DNA of 64,000 nucleotides, taken from the NCBI GenBank assembly GCA_905221605.1, contig CAJNDS010002468.1, positions 121,001 to 185,000 on the forward strand, read 5' to 3'. The stretch is from Symbiodinium natans. Lineage: Eukaryota; Sar; Dinophyceae; Suessiales; Symbiodiniaceae. The position numbers and the translations under genes were made by a program. The first letter of the stretch is position 1; each line of letters starts with the position of its first letter. The notes beneath the pieces are model-generated. The model had not been told where the DNA came from and made no database searches. It saw nothing but the letters and a program-made list of their open reading frames with translations. Below are positions 9,601-18,600 of the stretch, one piece after another.

Positions 9601-12600
9601 TTTAGGGGGTTTATGGTTGAGGCTTCAGGCTTCAGGGTTTGGGGATTCAGGGCTGAACCCGACAATCAAAAGACTAAACTCTGACCCAAGCGATTTCCTG
9701 GGTTCTGGATGTTGTGGAGGCTTTGTTGCCCTCCTTCGGGCAAAGCTGCGGGGCCGAAGACCCACCTCAGCCCTAAGCCCTAAACCCTAAACACCCGAAA
9801 CCCTAAACCCTAAACCCTAAACCCTAAACCCTAAACCCTAAACCCTAAACCCTAAACCCTAAACCCTAAACCCTAAACCCTAAACCCTAAACTGAGAGAG
9901 AGGTGGAGCTGGACTGCGACGGCACCGGCCTAACTGAGCAAGGCTTCAGGAGGTGCCTTCTGCGGCTCGGCATGGGGGGGGTTTTGGGGTTTTGGGGTTT
10001 AGGGTTTGGGGTTTAGGGTTAGGGTTTGGGGTTTAGGGTTTAGGGTTTGGGGTTTAGGGTTTAGGGTTTAAGGTTTAGGGTTTGGGGTTTAGGGTTTGGG
10101 GCTTCGGGTTTGGGCTTTAGGGTTTGGGGTTTCGGGTTTTGGGGGTGGAGGGTTTGAGGGTTTAGGGTTTGAGGGTTTTGGGTTTTCGGGTTTGAGGGTT
10201 TAGGGTTTGGGGGTTGAGGGTTTAGGGTTTAGGGTTTGGGGTTTCGGGTTTGGGGTTTAGGGTTTGGGGTTTAGGGTTTAGCTTTTGGGTTGGACCCTTA
10301 ACCCAACCAAAGCCCCCAATCAGCTCTAAGCCCACAACTCATCGAACAAGCCCTAAGCCCACTATGCCCAAATGAGCCCTGCTGAGCCCTTAATAAGCCC
10401 TTACTAAGCCCTCGAAACCCCCAACGAAACCGTAGTAAGCCCTAAAAGGCCCAACTAGACCCTCATAAGCCCTAAACCGTAAGCCCTAAACCCTAAACCC
10501 TAAACCCTAAACCCTAAACCCTAAACCCTAAACCCTAAACCCTAAACCCTAAACCCTAAGCCCTAAGCGACCCAACCCTTGTGCGCTCTCACCAACTCCA
10601 ACCTCTGTAACCGATGCCGCCTCTCCAACAGCCTGCAAAGAAAACAAGAGTAGCGAACCACCTCCGTTTTTAAACTTAATAAGTAGGGTTTAGGGTTTAG
10701 GGTTTAGGGTTTAGGGTTTAGGGTTTAGGGGTTAGGGGTTAGGGGTTGGGGCTCAGGGCTTGGGGTTCAGGGCTTAGGTACCTGTACACGGAAAGCTTTG
10801 TCGAGAGCAACGAGGAGTTCAGCGAGGACTGGGTAAGGACGAAAGCCCAAAACCTAAACCCTAAACCCTAAACCCTAAACCCTAAACCCTAAGCCCTAAA
10901 CCCTAAACCCGTAAGACCCGAAAACCAAGGCCCAGAGCCCAGAATCTGAAACACTCACGCCGAAGTCCCAGACCCCTAAACCCTAAACCCTAAACCATAA
11001 ACCCTAAACCCTAAACCCTAAACCCTAAACCCTAAACCTTAAACCCTAAGCCCTAAACCCTAAACCCTAAACCCTAAGCCCTAAACCCTAAACCCTAAAC
11101 CCTGCTGAACAGGAACAGCCTTAAGGCCAGGTTGGGTGTAGTTGGGTTCCTGCCCCCAACGCCCTAAACAACAACAGCCCTCTTTCTCGACCCCTACGTT
11201 CCGAAGCCGCAAAGCGCAAACCCCAAACCCTACAACCCCGAACCCCTATATGACATGAATTTGGGAACCCTAAACCCAAAACCTTAAACCCTAAACCCAA
11301 AACCCTAAACCCTGCTGAACAGGCACAGCCTTCTCAGACAGAGGCTGTCAGGGACAGGGGCGGAGGTATACAAGTATAAGCGTTATATAGGGCGGTCGGA
11401 ATCAGGGTTCCTTGCAAGTTCTCAGCCCTGAACCCTGAACCCTGCATCCTGAAGCCTAAACCCTAAACCCTAAACCCTAAACCCTAAACCCTAAACCCTA
11501 AACCCTAAACCCTAAACCCTAAACCCTAAACCCTAAACCCTAAACCCGAAGCTCTTGGTGAGGACTCTGCTTGGGACTTGCAGGAGGCCGCCGAGACGCT
11601 GGTGGCCCTTCAGCTCTTGGGTGCGTTTAGCGGGGTTTAGGGTTTAGGGTTTAGGGCTTAGGGTTTAGGGTTTAGGGTTAGGGTTTAAGGTTTAGGGTTT
11701 AAGGTTTAGGGTTTGGGGTTTAGGGGCTCAGATTTTCAGCTGGGTTTAGGTCGTGCTTTTAGGGCTGTGTTTTTTGAAAGGTAGGGTACCCCAAAAAAGG
11801 GACCATAATATAGAGAATTTTCCAATTGACTCACGTCCCCCACAGGTTTTTCGCGCTGGAGGCAGGCATTGCCGCTTACAGCGAGGCGGATTCCATGGGG
11901 TTCGGTGGGTTTGGGCTTCAACCCCAAGGGCCTGAACCCCAAACTGTAAAACCTTAAAACCCGAAAACCCCAAAACCCTAAACCTTAAGCTCTAAAACCC
12001 TAAAACCCCAAATCCCAAGCCCTAAGCCCTAAACCCTACTCCAAGCCCTAAACCGTAAACCCCTGAACTGTCGGGTGTTGGAGTGAGGGTTTGGGTTTGA
12101 GAGGGCGGGGCGTTTTTGGGGGCGATTAGGGTAGTTGGGTTGCTGAAATTCCGAAAATCCAACGCCCACAGCCCGAAACCCTAAACCCTAAACCCTAAAC
12201 CCTAAGCACCCTGAACCTCCAAGCAGCCGTGCAGGCCCTGGAGGCCAACACGAACCTGACGTGCAAAGACATCGGGCATGCCCCTCGCCTTTGTCGTCGA
12301 ATTGGCTGTTGCCGGTTTTTGGGGGGTGTGGGGTTTGGGGTTTAGGGTTTAGGGTGTGCAGGTGTAGGGTTCAGGGTCTAAGATTTGGGGTTTGGGGTTT
12401 AGGGTTTATGCTTTACGTAAGGTGTAGGACTTGGGTCTATGGGTTTCGGGCTTGGGGTTCAGGTCGGTCCCGTGAGAGACAGGAACACGAAAAGTCGTGT
12501 GATGGAAGGCCTCGTTCTCCACCAACCCACTGAACAAGCTTTGAAATTCCCGAAAGCCTAAACCCTAAACCCTAAACCCTAAACCCTAAACCCTTAACCC

Positions 12601-15600
12601 TAAACCCTAAACCCTTAACCCAACACCCTAAACCCTTGAGTCATAGATGACCCACGAAGAACCAGGCAAGCAAACACTGTTATCTGGACCGTGTTATGGA
12701 GAGCTTGCAGGTCGCCAGCCTTGACTCTGTGCGTTTGGGTTTAGGGTTTAGGGCTTAGGTGGTTTAGGGTTTAGGCGGTTTAGGGTTTAGGGCTTAGGGG
12801 TTTAGGGTTTAGGGTTTAGGGTTTAGGGTTTGGGGTTTAGGGCTACGACTTCCGAAGGCCGGAATAGGCCTCAGTTTTATTTTAATAAACCTTCTTGGGG
12901 AGAACATGCTTGGCGCCTCTCAACGCAATTCTGTACCCCAAAATCTGTTCCTAACCCTAAACCCTTAAACCCTAAACCCTAAACCCTAAACCCTAAACCT
13001 TAAACCCTAAACCCTGAAGCCCTAAATGGCAACACCGCCCACAAAGCCCAAGCCTAAGCTTCCCAAAAGCCCTAAACCCCCTTGTTCCCCAAACCCCTAA
13101 ACCCTAAACCCTAAACCCTAAACCCTTAACCCTAAACCCTAAACCCTAAACCCTAAGCCCCGAAACCCTAAACCTGAAACCCCCTTAATCCCTAAACCTT
13201 AAGCCCCTGAAGCCTAAACCCTTACACCCTAAATCCTAAACCCTACCAGGCGCCTACATCCGCCCCCAGTGACTCCCGAAACCCCCAAACCGAAACTCTT
13301 AAACCCTAAACCCCCAAACCGAAACTCTTAAACCCTAAACCCTAAACCCTAAACCCTAAACCCTAAACCCTAAACCCTAAACCCTAAACCCTAGACCGCC
13401 TGAGGTGTCGACCTTGGCTGCAGTTCATCGGCCGTCGCTGCCGCGGCTCTGGCAGTGGGTGCTGCGATTCCTGGAGGCGGATGTAGGCACCTGGTTGGGT
13501 TTAGGGTTCAGGGTTCAGGGTTCAGGGTTTAGGGTTCAGGGTTTAGGGTTTAGGGTTTAGGGTTTCAGGGGGTTTGGGGATGGGCTTAAGGCTTAGGGGC
13601 CGTTGGGTTTAGGGGTGTTGGGTTTAGGGGTATAGGGCTTCGGGGTGTGCCGTTGAGGCTTGATGGTTGAGGGGCTCAGGATTTTAGGGTTTTGGGGTTG
13701 GCCAGGTTTAGGGTTTAGGGTTTAGGGTTGAGAGTTTTTTCGGAGGTTTTTCGGGGATGTAAGGTGTGCGGGCTCTCGAACGGGGTGCCTCCGGCTGGGA
13801 GCGTAGGGTCCCTGAGGATAAGGCAGCTGCCTGACTCATGAACATTTTTGTGTAGGGTGGGCTCTCAGGTAGCCCTAAGCCCTAAACCCCAAAAGCCTGT
13901 AGCTGTAAACCCTAAACCCTAAACCCTAAACCCTAAACCCTAAACCCTAAACCCTAAACCCTAAATCCCAAACCCTAAACCCTAAACCCTAAACCCTAAA
14001 CCCCAAACCCTAAACCCTAAACCCTAAACCCTAAACCCTAAACCCTTAAGGGCTTTGTGGTTGCTTGGGGAGGGTTTGTGCTGGACCACCTGGCCGACAT
14101 CCACACCGAAGTCATGGTGGAGCCTCGATCCTTTTGCAGGTTCATAGCTGGGGTTTAGGGTTGAGGGTTTAGGGTTTAGGGTTTAGGGCTTAGGGTTTAG
14201 GGATTAGGGATTTAGGGTTTGGGGTTTCGGGTTTAGGGTGTAGGGTTTAGGGATTAAGGCTTTAGGGCTTTAGGGTTGAAGGGCTTAAAAAGTTTGGAGT
14301 TGAAGGGTTTCCGGGTTTAAGGGTTTAAAGGTCTTAAAGGTTGAAGGGTTTAAGGGTTGAACTTTGTTGGATGTATGGGCTTAAGGGTTTAGGAATTGAA
14401 GTAAGGGTTCGGTTGAAGGGTAGTTTCAGGGTTTAGGCTGTCTCCTTAGGCCCCTTCAGGCCTTAAGAGCCCAACCCGACCGAGACCCCCAAATCCTCTC
14501 CAAACTCTAAATCCATAATCTCCAAACCCTGAACCCCAAACCCCAAACCCTACAACCTACGACCCTAAACCCTAAACCCTAAACCCTAAACCCTAAACCC
14601 TAAACCCTAAACCCTAAACCCTAAACCCTAAACCCTAAACCCTAAACCCTAAACCCTAAACCCTAAACCCTAAACCCTACACCCCAAACCCTACACAAGG
14701 ACTTGGTCGCCAGACCAGGGCTGCGAGTACACCGCGAGGTCTCGCGGTGCCTTCGCCTGTGCTGGAAGGGTTGGTATGGTTTAGGGTTTGGGGTTTAGGG
14801 TTTAGGGTTTAGGGGTTTAGGGGTTTGGGGTTTAGGGTTTAGGGTTTAGGGGTTTAGGGGTTTGGGGTTTAGGGTTTAGGGTTTTGGGTTTAGGGTTTAG
14901 GGCTTGGGTATCTGGGGCTTGGGGTTTGAGGCATAGGGCTTGGGGGTTTGGGTTTAGGGGTTTCGGCTTTTGGGAAAAGGGGTTCAGGGTTTATATAATT
15001 AGCGGGGAATCCGGTATCTTACATCCTCCTGACATTTGCAGTTGGAACCCGCAAGCCCCAAACTCTAATCCCCCAACACAAAACCCTAAACCGTCTTAGT
15101 TTTTTCACTCAACTCTCTCCCCATACCAGGATTTTGGCCCCCAAAATCTGTAATCCCCCTACTTCGAATATCTTAGACACATCTATACCCGTAGGAAAAT
15201 GTAGGGTTAGGGGTTGAGGGTTAAGAGCGAGGGTTCGGGGAATAGTCGCACGTCTGTATATGCAGTTGTTAAACGACAGTTGTTGAATCAGACCCTTCTT
15301 GAACAACGGTTGCCCCAAACGCTAGAACTGAACCCCTATAATCCCGAAGCCCTAAACCCTAAACCCTAAACCCTAAACCCTAAACCCTAAACCCTAAACC
15401 CTAAACCCTTAAACCCCTAAACCCTAAACCCTAATTAAACCCTAAACCCCTAAACCCCTAAACCCTACACCCAAAACCCTAAAATCCAAGACCCCTGAAC
15501 CCTAAGCCGGCCTAGGTACGTGCTGGCCGAGAGGTTCCTGAAAGCCCAGGCGCCTGCACCGGCGGCGGAGGAGTCGGCGTCGAAGCGCCGACGCCTTGGC

Positions 15601-18600
15601 ACGGAGGCCTCTCAGGGGTTCAGGGTTTTGGGGGGGTTTAGGGTTGAGGGTTGAGGGTTTAGGGTTTGGGGTTTAGGGTTGGGGTTGTGAGTTTAGGGTT
15701 TAGGGTTTCGGCTTGAGGGTTTAGGGCGGTTTAGGGGGTTTAGGGCGGTTTAGGGCGCTTTAGGGCGCTTTAGGGCGCTTTAGGGCGGTTAGGGGGTTTA
15801 GGTGGGTTTAGGGGGTTCAGGGGGTTTAGGGGGTTTAGGGGGCAGGTTTAGGGGGTTTAGGGGTGTGGTGTACTGTAGCGGGTTTAGGGGGTTTAGAGTG
15901 TTTAGCGGGTTTAGAGGGTTTAGAGGGTGTAAAGTGTGTTGAGGGCGTAGAGAGTTATCGGGTTTAGTTCGAGGTTTACAGGCGCCACCTTAAACCCTAA
16001 GCCCTGAACCTTATGCCTTAAACCTTGCAGCCCTAAACCTCTAAAGCCCTGGACTCATGTTCTTTTCGATTCAGCGGTTTTGGAGGGCTGAGTTCTTTTA
16101 TTATTTTATGATATTGTTTCTTTTGGTTTATTCGAGTTTTAAGGGTTTAGGGCTTGGCGTTCAAGGGCTTAGGATTTTAGGGCTTGGGGGCTTTCTTCAG
16201 GGCTTTAAGCTCATACTAAGGGGTATAAGGAGGGACCCCTAGAAGGAATCCCTAAACCCTAAACCTAAACCCTAAACCCTAAACAGGGTCTTAAGCTCGT
16301 AGCCGTCCTCGAGGACCTCCGCCGCCGCCTCTTCGCCTCCTTCCCCGACTGGACGCTGACCGTGGAGGACGAGGGTTTAGAATCAGGGTTTAGGGTTTAG
16401 GGTTTAGGGTTTAGGTTTTGGGTTGAGGGTTTAGGGTTTTGTGCCATAAACCAACAAACCCTGAACCCTGGACCCTAAACCCCAAAGCCTAAACTCTAGA
16501 TCCTAAGCCCGAAGCCCTAAACCAAAAGCCTTAAGAAGCTGGGTTCAAGAAGTAGGTTTGGGACATGCAGGGTTTACAGGGTTTACTGAAGACCCCACCC
16601 TCATACCCCCAAACGCAACAGCCCCCTAGCGCCCTAAACCCCAAACCCAAACTCTAAGTCCAAAACCCTAAGCCCTAAGCCCTAAACCCTAAACCCTAAA
16701 CCCTAAACCCTAAACCCAATATGCTAGGGAGCCGGCTCGCATGTCCTTGCAGGAGGTACGTGAGATCCGGGAGCTGGGACAGGTCCTGCGGGGCTTGTGG
16801 GTTTCGAAGCCCAAAGCTGTAGGCTGAATCGGGTAGAGGGTGTAGCCCTAAACCCTAAACCCTAAACCCAAAACCCTAAACCCTAAACCCTAAACCCTAA
16901 ATCATCCTAGACCCTAAACCCATCCCGCAGGTGCCCGAGTCACTGCTTCTGGACTGGTGGCAGAGCCAGGGGAGCGCCAAGGCGCCAGCGCGCGGGCTCA
17001 CGGAATCTTCAAGCTTTCAACCCTAAACCCTAAACCCTAAGCCCTAAACCCTAAACCCTAAACCCTAAGCCCTAGACCCGAACCCTAGACCCGAAACCCT
17101 GGAACAACCCCCGGCCCCTAAGCTCTAAGCCCCGAAGCCTAAACCCTGGCCCTAAACCCTAAACCCTAAACCCTAAACCCTAAACCCTAAACCCTAAACC
17201 CTAAACCCTAAACCCTAAACCCTAAACCCTAAACCCTAAACCCTAAACCCTAAACCCTAAACCCTAAACCCTAAACCCTAAACCCTGGAAGCCCGCGAGG
17301 TGCCCATGGTGCGGCTGGGTTTCGAGGCGGAGGCGCCTCAAAGAGTTTGGGGTTTAGGGTTTCGGATTTAGGGTTTAGGGTTTCGGGTTTAGGGTTTAGG
17401 GTTTCGGGTTTCGGGTTTAGGGTTTAGGTTTAGGGGTTTAGGAGTTAGGGTTTAGGAGTTTAGGGGTTTAGGAGTTTAGGGTTTAGGAGTTTAGGGGTTT
17501 AGGAGTTTAGGGTTTAGGAGTTTAGGGGTTTAGGGTTTAGGGTTTAGGAGTTCAGGGTTTAGGAGTTTAGGGTTTAGGGTTTAGGAGTTGAGGGTTTAGG
17601 GTTTAGGGTTAGGGTTTGGGGGTGGTTGGGGGTTTGGGTGGGGCCGAGGATGTAGGGGTTTTATAGAGTTTAGGGTTTTTGGGGTTGAGGGATGTGGGGT
17701 TTTGGGTTTTAGGGGGTTTAGGGTTTCGGGTTTTTTCGCGTCCGGCTTTTTTTTGGGTTTAGGGGTTTTGGGGTTCAGGTTTTTTGAGTATCGGGTTTTG
17801 CGGTTTTGGATTTTAGGGTTTAGGAGGAGGGCTTAGGGCTTTTAGGGGTTTCGGGTTTAAGGTTTTCGGGTTTGGGCCTTAGAGTTTGAGGAGGGTTTGC
17901 GGTTCGAGGTTTAGGGTTTGGAGTGTAGGGTTTAGGGTTTTGGGATTTATCAAGGTCTTGGCGTTGAGTGTTTATGTAAGGCTTAGTGTTTCAGGAGAGA
18001 GTTGGGGGGGGGGGGGTTTATTTAGGTGGCGCGGTTTGGAATTTAGGGTTTCTGGGGAAAACAAGGCGGCGACCTCACTAGCAGAATGGAAACAAGAAAC
18101 AAGGGTCTCGGGTGTAGGGTCTTGCGGGGTTAAGACCAAGAAGACATATACCTATCACCCCAAAACCAGAATCCTAAACCCCAAAATATCAAAGAAAACC
18201 CTTAGCCCTTGACCCTACTTAGAAGCTGTTTTGACTATCCCCTAGACTCCCTAGCAGAATCCCCATAACCCAGCTTAAGAAAACCCTACTGTCAAAGGGG
18301 CTTCCAAGTAGCCCAAACCCTGAACCCTAAACCCTGTAGCCCTGGACCCTAAACCCTAAACCTTAAACAAAAACCCTAAACCCTCAACCCTAAACCCCGA
18401 ACCTTAAACTGTAAACCCTTAGCCTCAAAGAAAGGACATCGACTTCCGGCGGGAGGAGCTGGCGGTCAGAGCCGCCCCCCCGCGGGCGCTGCTTCTGCCC
18501 GTGCTGCGGGAGCGGCACCACGGGCCCCCTTGGCTGGTGTTCGTTTCAGTATTTTCGGTGCTCAAACTCGAAAAGTGTTGAGGTTTAAACCCTAAACCCC

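Noticed and set aside
12463-12561. Terminal exon with stop (VGPVRDRNTKSRVMEGLVLH...)
   Set aside because: Reads well, but BACK-type exons continue downstream at 13405 and beyond; ending the gene here would split one domain. Left as intronic chance frame.
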